From BRHc4a sp049323755 (lineage in GTDB: Bacteria > Bacillota > Desulfotomaculia > Desulfotomaculales > Desulfocucumaceae), in NCBI GenBank assembly GCA_049323755.1, contig JBMOPE010000006.1, forward strand, positions 1-64,000: a stretch of 64,000 bases of DNA, written 5' to 3'. Of the stretch, positions 50,522-59,900 are shown one piece after another; within the stretch, counting starts at the first letter, position 1, and every line of letters starts with the position of its first letter. The position numbers were made by a program, and so were the translations under genes. The notes under the pieces were generated by a model. The model did no database searches. It saw only the letters and a program-made list of their open reading frames with translations, and had not been told where the DNA came from.

Positions 50522-50758
50522 ATCGATATCCCCTTCCGTCACTATAATAAGCCACTGGTTAAATTTACTATGATTTCTTCGCCGCCAGGAAAATTCCTTC
50601 CTCATTGTATACATTATACAGTATTATTTTTTCTGTTACTTCTGCAATCCCTGTTTATACCGTCAATAAGCGCCCGGCTTGACATGGTTTTAAAAGGAAT
50701 ATATATTAATTGTATGCTTTAAAATAGCTGGAAAAATAAGACTTTGGAGAGATATTTA

Positions 50759-52048
50759 ATGAATGTGCAGACTGATTTTTTAGAAGAACTAAAATACAGG
50801 GGACTGGTTAATGATATGTCTGACCCTGAGGAACTGGAGAGGCTGCTATCCAGCGAACCGGTAGTCCTTTATTGCGGCTTTGACCCCACAGCGGACAGCC
50901 TTCATATAGGCCACCTCCTTCCCCTTATGGCACTGCAGCGGTTTCAAAAAGCGGGGCACAAGCCCATCGCCCTTGCCGGGGGAGGCACCGGCCTTATTGG
51001 CGACCCCAGCGGCAAAACCGCCGAGCGCACCTTAAACCCCAGAGAGCTGGTTGAATCTTATGTGGAAAAAATAAAAGGCCAGCTTTCAATTTTCCTGGAC
51101 TTTGAATCGAAGACAAACCCGGCTCTTCTTTTAAACAACTACGACTGGATATCACAGCTTAACGTTATTGAATACCTCAGGGACTTTGGCAAGTACTTCT
51201 CGGTTAACGCCATGCTTGCCAAAGACTCTGTAAAATCGAGGATAGAAAATAGGGATGTTGGCATTTCGTACACAGAATTCAGCTATATGATCCTCCAGTC
51301 CTATGATTATTACTACCTTGCCCAGAATCATAACTGCAGGCTGCAAATTGGAGGAAGCGACCAGTGGGGTAACATAACTACGGGAATAGACCTCATACGC
51401 CGCACCCTGCAAATTCCGACCTATGCCATGACTTTCCCGCTGATAACCACCTCGGAGGGAAAAAAATTCGGTAAAACAGAGGCAGGAGCCGTATGGCTTG
51501 ATCCCGCCAAAACTTCACCCTACCAGTTTTACCAATTCTGGGTGAACGTTACCGACCAGGATGTTATCAGATTTATTAAGTTCTTTACATTCCTGGACAG
51601 GGATACTGTTTCCCAGTTGGAAATAGCTGTAAAGGAACACCCTGAAAAAAGGGAGGCCCAGCAAAGGCTTGCCTACGAGGTCACCTCAATGATACACGGC
51701 CAAAGTGAAGCCGTAATGGCACAAAAGACCGCCGCCGCCCTATTTAAGGGAGAAATCGCTTCGCTGACCGAAAATCAGTTAAGGGATGCTCTTAGCGGAG
51801 TGCCGACAACTTCCCTGGAGAAAAGCAGGATAAACGAGATGAGCCTACTGGACCTGGCGGTTGAAACAGGACTGAGCCCTTCTAAATCACGGGGAAGAAC
51901 CGATATAGAAAGCGGGGCCATTTATGTAAACGATGTAAGGGAAACCGACCAGGGCGCGAAAGTGACGGGCCTTTCCAGGCTGCACGAAAGGTATATAGTT
52001 CTGCGGAAAGGCAAGAAAAATTACCACCTGGTCATACTTAAACAATAG
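50759..52048 (+). CDS. tyrS: tyrosyl-tRNA synthetase
   Basis: 429 residues from ATG 50759 with GGAGAG 7-8 bases upstream; a TTG at 50744 lies within that site. Class I motifs are DSLHIGHLLPL and KKFGKTEAGAVW (KFGKT). The tRNA/tyrosine region YDYYYLAQNHNCRLQIGGSDQ is intact, and a C-terminal S4 domain is present (about 360-425). No T-box leader is visible in the 140 bases upstream, unlike many Firmicute tyrS genes. Confidence 0.96.
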   Translation: MNVQTDFLEELKYRGLVNDMSDPEELERLLSSEPVVLYCGFDPTADSLHIGHLLPLMALQRFQKAGHKPIALAGGGTGLIGDPSGKTAERTLNPRELVESYVEKIKGQLSIFLDFESKTNPALLLNNYDWISQLNVIEYLRDFGKYFSVNAMLAKDSVKSRIENRDVGISYTEFSYMILQSYDYYYLAQNHNCRLQIGGSDQWGNITTGIDLIRRTLQIPTYAMTFPLITTSEGKKFGKTEAGAVWLDPAKTSPYQFYQFWVNVTDQDVIRFIKFFTFLDRDTVSQLEIAVKEHPEKREAQQRLAYEVTSMIHGQSEAVMAQKTAAALFKGEIASLTENQLRDALSGVPTTSLEKSRINEMSLLDLAVETGLSPSKSRGRTDIESGAIYVNDVRETDQGAKVTGLSRLHERYIVLRKGKKNYHLVILKQ

Positions 52049-52070
52049 CCACCCTACCGGGTGGCTATTG
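52043..52070 (+). terminator. terminator of tyrS
   Basis: CAATAGCCACCC (52043-52054) pairs with GGGTGGCTATTG (52059-52070), loop TACC, followed by CTTTGC. The stem includes the stop codon. Confidence 0.8.
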
Positions 52071-52103
52071 CTTTGCAGGATGGAATGCCCCAGCCATTCT
52101 GGC

Positions 52104-52154
52104 TTCTGAATTCTGAATTCTGAATTCAGACAGCATAAGAATCTCAGTATAAGC
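52104..52154. repeat. GAATTCT heptamer array with end motif
   Basis: TCTGAAT-TCTGAAT-TCTGAAT-TCAGACAG units, then CATAAGAATCTCAGTATAAGC, 12 bases from the stop of the cis-prenyltransferase gene. Confidence 0.65.
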
Positions 52155-52165
52155 GTATTTTTAAT

Positions 52166-52840
52166 TCACCCCCCCAGGGTAATATCCTGTACCTGATACC
52201 ACTCCAGGGCCTCTAAAAAATGCTCCTTTTTAAATTCAGGCCACATATCATCGATAATGTAGAAATCGGAATATATCGTCTGAACAGGCAAAAAGCCGCT
52301 TAGCCTTCTTCTGCCTCCCCATCGTATAATCAGGTCTATCCTGGATACATCAGAGGAGGCGATATGTTTCATTATGCTGCTGCTTTTGCGGCAAGCCCCG
52401 CTTTTGGCGTTGTTTATAATATTTTTCAAATCCCACTTCCACCCGTAATTCACTAAAAAATTAATGCGGATTAACCCCTTGCCAAATGTCTTTCTGGTGG
52501 TAAAGTCCACAAGGTCCGGGGGAAAAAAAGGTGATGATGCGTCTCCTACAACCAGCAGCGATGCATCACGATTGGAAAGCATATTAACCGCGTCGGTACA
52601 GGCTTTCTGAAAGGCTTTGACCTGTATATCAGGCCGCCTGGTATTATCCTGGGTAAAACCATAAAAAGTAAGCTCCGGAATACCCAGCTCAAGGCACATC
52701 TCATAGAGCATAATTCCGGGGTCCAGGCCTTTCCGGTATCCATCCTGCTTTTCCATCCCCTGATTAACTGCCCATCTCCTGTTGCCATCCGGTATAACCC
52801 CTATATGTTTAGGAAGCCTGCTCAGCTTTTTCTTGACCAT
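52166..52840 (-). CDS. cis-prenyltransferase (UppS family), divergent paralogue
   Basis: 224 residues. The family motifs are recognisable but altered: IPDGNRRWAVNQG (D18, the catalytic aspartate), FYGFTQDNTRRP, and DLIIRWGGRRRLSGF followed by YSDFYIIDDMWPEF. In canonical UppS the last part reads R-x-S-G-E-x-R and the metal ligand is glutamate (here aspartate). The housekeeping uppS usually sits with cdsA, so this is probably a second enzyme with a different chain length or acceptor. Confidence 0.82.
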   Translation of the reverse strand: MVKKKLSRLPKHIGVIPDGNRRWAVNQGMEKQDGYRKGLDPGIMLYEMCLELGIPELTFYGFTQDNTRRPDIQVKAFQKACTDAVNMLSNRDASLLVVGDASSPFFPPDLVDFTTRKTFGKGLIRINFLVNYGWKWDLKNIINNAKSGACRKSSSIMKHIASSDVSRIDLIIRWGGRRRLSGFLPVQTIYSDFYIIDDMWPEFKKEHFLEALEWYQVQDITLGG

Positions 52841-53123
52841 TATTCCTCCTGAAACTTTTCCTGCGCTTACACTGGATAGTTATAAGAATACCCATTTTCC
52901 TCCCGCCTTATTTCCCGAAAAAAACAATATTCTCTATTGCAAACATAATCAGCGTCGCCAGGATTAAGCACAGCCCCAACAATTTAAAAGGATAAAAACT
53001 TACTAATAATTGAAACAAATAGCTCATTGCTACGTCTAATACTTTGGGAATATGTTTTTTTTTACCATAACAAAAAGGAGGTGAACCAGTTAGCTAATTT
53101 ACTGGATTGAAGGGGGAGGTAGG

Positions 53124-55364
53124 ATGCAAATAAGGAAACTTATATCTATTTGTATCGGCTGTCTATTTGCGCTTGGAGGGCTGCAGCCGGCATTTGCCAC
53201 AGGAATAACCGTTAAGACAGAACAGGTACTAATTAAGGACTCCAAACCAATGGATTATTCTCAAAAAAACAGCCAGGGGGCCGACATCCAAATTAGCGAA
53301 AAGCAGGCAATAGAAGCTGTCAGGGCAGCTTTCCCTGAACTGCTGAACGATGAGCCTGAGGTGTCGCTGGACAACGGTATGGAGCCTGACACCCTGGTGT
53401 GGAGATTACAGTTTACCAGGCGTGGCATGCCGGGTGCCCATATGTACGGCTATCACGCAATGGTAAGCGCCTATAACGGAGAAATTCTGCAATTTTCCTA
53501 CCCGGGATTGCCGGAGGAGGGAGAAAGTCAGGTAATTTCCAGAGAAAAAGCTAAAAGTATAGCGGAAAAGCTTGCGGCCAGGCTGCAGCCTGAAAAATTC
53601 AAATTAATGCGCCTGCAGACTGGTGAGCCGCCAAAGTATTTTTATGGCCCCGCCAACTCACTGAATCTTGCCTATAACTTTCAGTGGTGCAGGACTTCAA
53701 ACGGCCTGCCCGTAGAAAGTAATGGGATCAATATATCAATTGACGCACTCTCCGGCAGGGTATTGAATTACAGCTTTAATTGGCAGGAAAACCTTAATAT
53801 GCCCCATTTCTCCGTGACAGTTCCCGAAAAGGACGCAGCGGCCGGGCTTATGCGTGAAACCGGCATGTACCTTGCCTACTACGTGCCACATGATGATAAT
53901 TCCGGCATTAAACCTGCGGCAAGGCTGGTTTACCGGGTTAACAGCAGGCATCAGTTAACTGATGCCCTGACCGGCGATATTATCGATTACGAAGGCAGGC
54001 CGGTAAAGGCTGAGAACATGAAGCAATTTGCTGAAATACCGGCTATAAAGGGGGAAATGAATCCCCCCTCCCCGGGTAAAGAAAGAATCAGCCCGGCTAT
54101 GGCCCTGGAAAAAGCAACAACTTTTTTCAGGGCACTGGGATATGAAGGAAAAGTTGAAAGGTCGGGAGGCGGGTCCGGCAGCGGGCCCTTTGGCCGGGAA
54201 GAATTCTGGTCATTCATGATCAGACAGGGAGAAGAGCGCTATTACCCCGGTCCCGATATGCATGTGGGTATAGAGCTGTTCACAGGAAGGATTGTCAATT
54301 TTCACAGTTGGAACCGCTACGAGGGACCTTCTGCTGCAGAAACAAAATCCATTACCAGAGATGAGGCCTTTAAAATAGCTTCCTCCTTTATAAAAGAGGT
54401 TGAGCCTCAACTTTCAGGGTTTATAGTTCCTGAAGCCAATAGACCCGTACAGCAAGATTATTTTCCGGTTTATGATTTCCGTTTCAGCCGTGTGGTGAAC
54501 GGCATTCCCTTCCCGCAGGACGGCATCTCCATATCTGTTGGAAGAGACGGGAAAATATTAAGCTACAATTGCGAATGGCACCAGGTGCAATTCCCCCGGG
54601 CCGATGCAATAATAAGTTCCGAGAGCGCCGCTGAAAAATGGCTGGAGAGTTCCCGGCTAAAGCTTGCCTATTATTTCCCCCGGGAAAGGGGCGGGATACA
54701 GCAGGCTAAGCTTGTTTACCAGCCGGAATTCGGAGGTGTTGAATGTATCGATGCCCTTTCCGGAGAGGCTATTGGCTGGGATGGAAAACCACTGAAATTA
54801 AAGAGAAGTAATTACGACTTTATTGGAAGTTGGGCTGAGGAACAATTGAAGCTATTAGGGGAAAGCGGATTTCTTCCCCCGCCTGATAAATTCACCCCCT
54901 CCTCTAAGGTTACCCGGAGAGACGCAATCCGCCTGATTATGGCAGCGGCAGGGGGATATTACGACGAACAGCAATTACCTCAGTATTTTAAGGACATTGC
55001 TTCCGGCGATGAGGATTATAATGCCATTCAGAGAGCCGCACAAATGAAAATAATTGAAAAGGGAGGCAACTTCCTTCCCGAAAATACGCTGACCAGGCAA
55101 TCACTGGCGGAATGGATGGTCAACAGCCTTGGCTACAGGGAAGTGGCCTCCATGCCAAATACTATAAAATCCAATTTTAAAGATATATCCGGTCTTTCCC
55201 CCCTGGAAATAAACTATGCAGGCCTTGCTAACGGCCTCGGTCTACTTTCGGGAGATGAAACAGGGAAATTCAGGCCACAGGAGGGCGTTACCTGGGAAGA
55301 GCTATCCGCAGCAATAATGAAACTGGCCCCAAAACTCAGAAACAGAACAGGAATGTTTTATTAG
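53124..55364 (+). CDS. YcdB/YcdC-repeat protein with C-terminal S-layer homology domains
   Basis: 746 residues from ATG behind GGGGGAGG. Signal peptide about 1-26. Four or more YcdB/PepSY-like repeats follow (ISEKQAIEAVRAAFPELL; ISREKAKSIAEKLAARL; ISPAMALEKATTFFRALGY; ITRDEAFKIASSFIKEV), alternating with A-Y-N-G-E-I-type strands. S-layer homology repeats occupy about 585-745 (VTRRDAIRLIMAAAGG; NTLTRQSLAEWMVNSLGY). It would be anchored to the cell wall; PepSY-like repeats often regulate proteases. Monocistronic, with a terminator immediately downstream. Confidence 0.85.
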   Translation: MQIRKLISICIGCLFALGGLQPAFATGITVKTEQVLIKDSKPMDYSQKNSQGADIQISEKQAIEAVRAAFPELLNDEPEVSLDNGMEPDTLVWRLQFTRRGMPGAHMYGYHAMVSAYNGEILQFSYPGLPEEGESQVISREKAKSIAEKLAARLQPEKFKLMRLQTGEPPKYFYGPANSLNLAYNFQWCRTSNGLPVESNGINISIDALSGRVLNYSFNWQENLNMPHFSVTVPEKDAAAGLMRETGMYLAYYVPHDDNSGIKPAARLVYRVNSRHQLTDALTGDIIDYEGRPVKAENMKQFAEIPAIKGEMNPPSPGKERISPAMALEKATTFFRALGYEGKVERSGGGSGSGPFGREEFWSFMIRQGEERYYPGPDMHVGIELFTGRIVNFHSWNRYEGPSAAETKSITRDEAFKIASSFIKEVEPQLSGFIVPEANRPVQQDYFPVYDFRFSRVVNGIPFPQDGISISVGRDGKILSYNCEWHQVQFPRADAIISSESAAEKWLESSRLKLAYYFPRERGGIQQAKLVYQPEFGGVECIDALSGEAIGWDGKPLKLKRSNYDFIGSWAEEQLKLLGESGFLPPPDKFTPSSKVTRRDAIRLIMAAAGGYYDEQQLPQYFKDIASGDEDYNAIQRAAQMKIIEKGGNFLPENTLTRQSLAEWMVNSLGYREVASMPNTIKSNFKDISGLSPLEINYAGLANGLGLLSGDETGKFRPQEGVTWEELSAAIMKLAPKLRNRTGMFY

Positions 55365-55371
55365 GGTATAT

Positions 55372-55404
55372 AAAACCGGCCCCTATACAGGGACCGGTTT
55401 TTTT
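55372..55404. terminator. bidirectional terminator
   Basis: AAAACCGG (55372-55379) pairs with CCGGTTTT (55394-55401), with inner CCC/GGG and a T-run after it. Shared by the convergent S-layer and EamA genes. Confidence 0.85.
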
Positions 55405-55416
55405 ATGGGTATCACA

Positions 55417-56352
55417 TCATACCGAAAGATTTTCCTTTCCCGGCTTAATCGCAAAGTAATTGGTGCCCCACACTCCCAGGAGCACAAGGCTGCACCCGGC
55501 AAGCTGCCACGGACCCAGGCGCTCACCATACAGGGTAACACCTGCCAGCAGCGCCACAACAGGTATAAGATTCAGAAAAACTGCCACCCGCGAGGCAGGC
55601 ATGCTGGAAAGCGCAAAGTTAAGTAAAAAAAACGCCACCACCGATGAAAGAATGCCCAGGTAAAAAAGCCCGCCCACCACTGTTATGTTCTGAATGGCGC
55701 TAAAATAGCCCGGCAGTGAGCCGGAGAAGTAACTCTGCACCAGCCCTATAGCATTAAATACAACAGCCCCCAGCCACATCATCACAAAGGTTATTTCCAG
55801 GGGCGAAAACCTCGATGCCGCCTGCCTGGAATATATATTATAAAAGCCTGCGGCAATCACTGCGCCAAGGAGCATTAATATTCCCAGCAGGTGGCCGGGC
55901 CGGGTTCCAGCTTCACTGACTGTTCCCCCCAGGGTCATCAAAACCACTCCCGCCACTGCGGCGGCAATAAAAGCTCCCTGTGCCCACGTCGTTCTTTCCC
56001 CGAGAATAATTATTGAAAGCAATGTTATGGCTATGGGGGCCAGGGCAATGACCACACCTGACTCGGACGCAGTGGTCAGCTTTACCCCGTAGGTTTCAAA
56101 AATAAAATACAGAACGGGCTGCCATATCGCTACTTTCAGCAGTGGGGGCAGGTGTTCCGCCTTAATGTTTATTCTAACTAACCTCAGTGACACAAGTAAA
56201 GTCAGGCTCAGGGCCGCCAGGGCAAAGCGCAGACCCAGCAGCTGAAAGGGGCTTAAATAGTCAAGCAGCCCCTTGGTAAAAAGAAAAGAAAGCCCCCAAA
56301 CCACCGCTACCAAAACTGCCCCGGCAATACTGCATACATTCCCTGAACTCAT
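55417..56352 (-). CDS. EamA/DMT family transporter
   Basis: 311 residues with ten hydrophobic segments in two EamA repeats (VWGLSFLFTKGLLDYLSPFQ; the second starting near GHLLGILMLLGAVIAAG). These are exporters of metabolites or amino acids; the substrate is unknown. ATG start. It lies between the two S-layer genes, without evident functional link. Confidence 0.88.
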   Translation of the reverse strand: MSSGNVCSIAGAVLVAVVWGLSFLFTKGLLDYLSPFQLLGLRFALAALSLTLLVSLRLVRINIKAEHLPPLLKVAIWQPVLYFIFETYGVKLTTASESGVVIALAPIAITLLSIIILGERTTWAQGAFIAAAVAGVVLMTLGGTVSEAGTRPGHLLGILMLLGAVIAAGFYNIYSRQAASRFSPLEITFVMMWLGAVVFNAIGLVQSYFSGSLPGYFSAIQNITVVGGLFYLGILSSVVAFFLLNFALSSMPASRVAVFLNLIPVVALLAGVTLYGERLGPWQLAGCSLVLLGVWGTNYFAIKPGKENLSV

Positions 56353-56444
56353 AGTCTTATCCTCATTATGTCATTTTTAATATATCACCAGGAAATTATA
56401 TCACCCCCTGAAAGACATCTCAATGACTGTATTATATAAAGGAA

Positions 56445-56490
56445 AGCTAATTCATGGGCCCGGAATTGGGAATTGGGAATTGGGAATTGG
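56445..56490. repeat. heptamer-repeat element, copy D (left part)
   Basis: AGCTAATTCATGGGCCCGG (56445-56463) followed by four GGAATTG units. It abuts the shared segment and structured region that follow. Confidence 0.65.
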
Positions 56491-56519
56491 TTTGGGCATT
56501 TTCCGGCCCTTTTTTCTTT

Positions 56520-56592
56520 TCTATAGTACGAAACATTGCCTATTGTATCTGTAAAGGAGAAACCCCCAATCGAGCGATTTACCGGAGGTTGT
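56520..56592. repeat. segment shared with copy A and the 46-kb repeat
   Basis: ACATTGCCTATTGTATCTG and the following CAATCGAGCGATTTACCGGA correspond to 7767-7826. The first half, with the preceding TTTCTTTT-TATAG, also matches 46048-46100. It immediately precedes the structured element at 56596-56722. Confidence 0.65.
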
Positions 56593-56745
56593 TATCTGGC
56601 TCTCGGCGAAGGAGCCTAATGACAGACGGGTCTCCAACAGGACGTTGGAGGCAGTCCGAACCGGCGCAACGACGCGCCGTTGAGGACGGTCGTCTGTCAG
56701 TTGGTGACAAGCCTAGAGCCAGTTACAGCCGGAGGATCCTTCGTG
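56591..56745 (+). ncRNA. multi-stem structured element, possible solo HEARO/omega-RNA
   Basis: Perfect stems: CTGGCTCT (56596-56603) with AGAGCCAG (56715-56722), GACAGACG (56621-56628) with CGTCTGTC (56691-56698), CTCCAAC (56632-56638) with GTTGGAG (56644-56650), GTCC (56654-56657) with GGAC (56684-56687), and CGGCGC (56662-56667) with GCGCCG (56674-56679). This is a nested branched fold. It reminds me of HEARO RNAs, the guide RNAs of IscB/IsrB elements, but no nuclease gene is nearby. The strand is assumed. The remainder of 56353-56921 holds no supported gene. Confidence 0.5.
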
Positions 56746-56848
56746 AGTGCGGGGGTTTATCCGATACGCCCCAAAGCTATAATGTTATTTGCAACCAAAC
56801 CATGGGTTACTTTAGCGCTTTAAAGTGACATATACTTTCCATAACGAT

Positions 56849-56887
56849 AAAAAAATGCGTCCCGGCCGCCCGGAACGCATTTTTTTT
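56849..56887. terminator. bidirectional terminator
   Basis: AAAAAATGCGT and ACGCATTTTTTT arms with an inner CCGG/CCGG pair. It lies 35 bases past the stop of the large S-layer gene. Confidence 0.85.
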
Positions 56888-56921
56888 ATTAGCTGCTGTT
56901 GCAGCCGTGTCACTAAGTGGG

Positions 56922-59900
56922 CTATTCAAGAATAAAGCTGGTAGTTTCGAATGTATTGCGGTTGCCCGCTAAGTCTTTAATAGCCCCGGCCGGAATGGTT
57001 AGAGTATAATCGCCGTATGCAAAACTAGAGTCGTCACTACGGTGAATATAGAGCATGTTGCCATACAGAGAGCAGTAAATATCCACAAGACTCTCGCCTA
57101 CCGTCAGCGTTATGCCAGTAAAGTTCTGATCCTTATTTATAGAATCGTCGAATTTCACCTCGATTACGTATTCGTACGGTGTCGAAGAAATCAAACCTGG
57201 GGGTACTATGTCAGCCCAACTGGCGTACTTGAGCTTCGAGCTTGCCGGGTCGTAAAAGGCTATATGGGGGGCGTCATTTTCATCAAGGTCGATGGACGTA
57301 TACGTGCCTGTACTGAATGAGTCACCGTAAACATTTATTGTATGCCAGACGCCCCCTTCCCGGTAGGAGTATTTCAGACTGCCGTAGAGCCCGTAATCAT
57401 ATTCGTTCGGCACGTAATGGAAACTTACATGCGGTCTGTCCAGGCTGTCCAGCTTCATGGAAATGTCACGGGGCCAGAAGTTTTCTCCTATAACCTCGGT
57501 AATCCACCCGCCTGAGGTTTTATACTTGTACTTGAGAGACCCTGTACCTAAGTCTGAGTACACTATGTGCGGGTACCCTTCCGAGTCAATGTCGATGGCG
57601 GAATTTTGGCCCACATTATATTCGCTTTCCAGTACAGAAGTGTGCCACCCGTTGCTGTCCTTATAAGCATATTTGAGTCCGCCTGTCTCGGCAGTGCTGT
57701 CGTAATAGCTTATGTGCGGGTAGCCGGAGCCGTCCAGGGCCAGGGAGATCATACCGCCGCTTACCTGTGCTGCTGTGTCCACGTATTCAATATTCCAGGC
57801 GGATCCGTCATGGTAGGCATATCTTAAGTCGTCTTCACCCTCCCCAAGATATTCGTAGCCTATATGTGGATGATTGCTGCTATCTACTTCAAGTGAGGTA
57901 TACTGGCCCACAACATAGTCTGATGATACGTCCGGGTCGGAATAACCCCAGCTGATACCATTGTGATAGGCGTATCTCAGATCAGTTGCTGAGCTGTTGA
58001 AATAACTGATATGAGGGTTGCCGAAGCTGTCAAAGCCCAGGGAAGAGTACTTGCCTGCGTATACCGCATTTTCAACTGTTTCCTGCTCCCAGACAGATCC
58101 GTTCCAGTAAGCGTATTTAAGTTCCTCCAAGGTAGAACCATAATAGCTTATTGCCGGCCTGCCCAGCTTTTTCACCGCCAATGAATTGTAATAGGAGCCG
58201 GCGTTTGTGTCAACATCCCTTGTATTAAAGATCTTATACTCCTGATAACCGGGAAAAGAAACATTCCCCTCACTGTCCCTGGCCATATATACCAGCTTGG
58301 AAGTTGAGTTAATGATTATAGGTTCACTACTGTATTCCGCACCATAAATAGGATTGGTTCCGTCCAGGGCATAGTATATTGTGGCGTCAGGGTCGTCACA
58401 GGTCAGGGTAACCGATACCGGCTCGCCGTAGACCCCCCCTGCGTGGCTGGCGCTGACGGTTGATACGCTCCCACCAGAGAGAACATAGAAAGAGAAGCTG
58501 TATTCCCCCGAATAGGCATTGCCCGCCAGGTCCCTGACAACATCGGAATGAACGGTGAGAGTGTAGAAAGTCCCCTGGTTAAAAACTTCATCTACCGGAT
58601 CAATCACAAGGGTGTTCCCATCGGCAAGCATTTCATATAATACATTTTCGGACCCGTCAAATATGGTTACACAGCCGCCTCCCAATACTATATCTTCACT
58701 GAACCTGATATAAATAGCCGCATTTTTATACATCTGCCCCCCAGGCTGCGGGTTTAGCTGGCTTATAACTATTGTCGGCGCAGTGGTGTCCTGAGTCTGC
58801 GTGGTGTCCTGGGTCTGCGTATTACCTGAATTGGAGCCCCTGCCTTCATTTTGGGTTGCAGAGCTGAGGGCGGTCTGGGCCTCCTGCAGAGCAGTATTGA
58901 TAGCCTGAATTACGTTTACCGGCGGCTGAACCTGCTGTACCTGCTGCTCATTCTGATTATTTTGCTCCGGCTGTCCCGCTGGCGGAGGAGGAGCCACCAG
59001 CGCCTCCTGGACAGTCTGCATAAGCTGCGCCACCTGGTTAAGCCAGTTGGCCACCGCAACAAAGTCCTGGTTCTGGGCAGCGGTAAGGGGGGCAGGCGGA
59101 AGCGGGGCCTGCCCCTGGGCCGCCTGAGTGCCCTGCCCCTGTGAAAGGCTCACGGTCTGCCCATTTGCAGTCACGCTGGCCGACCCTGTCAGCACGCTGG
59201 TGATTGCCTGCAAATCATTTACCAGGTTCATCCAGAAGGTCCCCCGAATGCCGGCAACCCCCCAGGGCATGTCCACCTGTACCCGGACCCTCTTAACCTC
59301 TGAGGCCTCCCACCAGGGAATATCATCCCCTTCGGCCGGCGTCTGGCCTTTGGCAGCCAGGAGAGCGTCTCTCATGCTCAACAAGCCTGTCCCGGCCACC
59401 GCGGGCAGCCCTTTTAGGGCTTCGGGGCCTGTTTTCTTAACTTCCTCTTTTGGTTTGCTATTCCCGGAGTCCTGCCGGCTTGTGGCAAGGGCTCCGAACA
59501 TCTTGCCCTGCTTAAGGTCCACGTTGAGCCAGTCAACTGCTGTTCCCGGCCTACCGTCGAACATTATATAAGATCTACCGGCGGCCTCCTTTAGCTCCAG
59601 GTGGGCTTTCTCCTCCAGGCGAAGGCTTGACCCGTCCGGGAAAACCAGCTCGGCAGAGGCTCCCTGCCCTGTCTTTATTACATCTCCTGCCGCTATTAAA
59701 TCCCCGTTTTCAGCGGGCCGGGGGCTGATGAAGCCCTTTTTGGTAACTGTCACCTTTCCTTTGAATATGTTTAGTCTGCCGGTGAGCTCCGTCCTGGCCA
59801 GGCCTGGCTCCCTGGTAAGGAGTATCCCCAGCACCCTGGACAGCTCGCCCCTGGTAAGGGGGCTGTCGGGAAGAAATCTCTGCTTATCATCACTCAGCCC

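Noticed and set aside
50615..50758. T-box leader for tyrS
   Set aside because: No AGGGTGGNACCGCG-type T-box sequence and no terminator hairpin in the upstream region; the space is too short.
53082..53112. Nine-codon leader-like ORF (M-N-Q-L-A-N-L-L-D) before the YcdB gene
   Set aside because: The GTG lies directly on the AAGGAGGTG sequence, too close for initiation; no attenuator hairpin is visible.
56454..56828. 124-codon open frame across repeat copy D and the structured element
   Set aside because: It is built from heptamers and palindromes; composition and lack of a ribosome binding site argue against translation.
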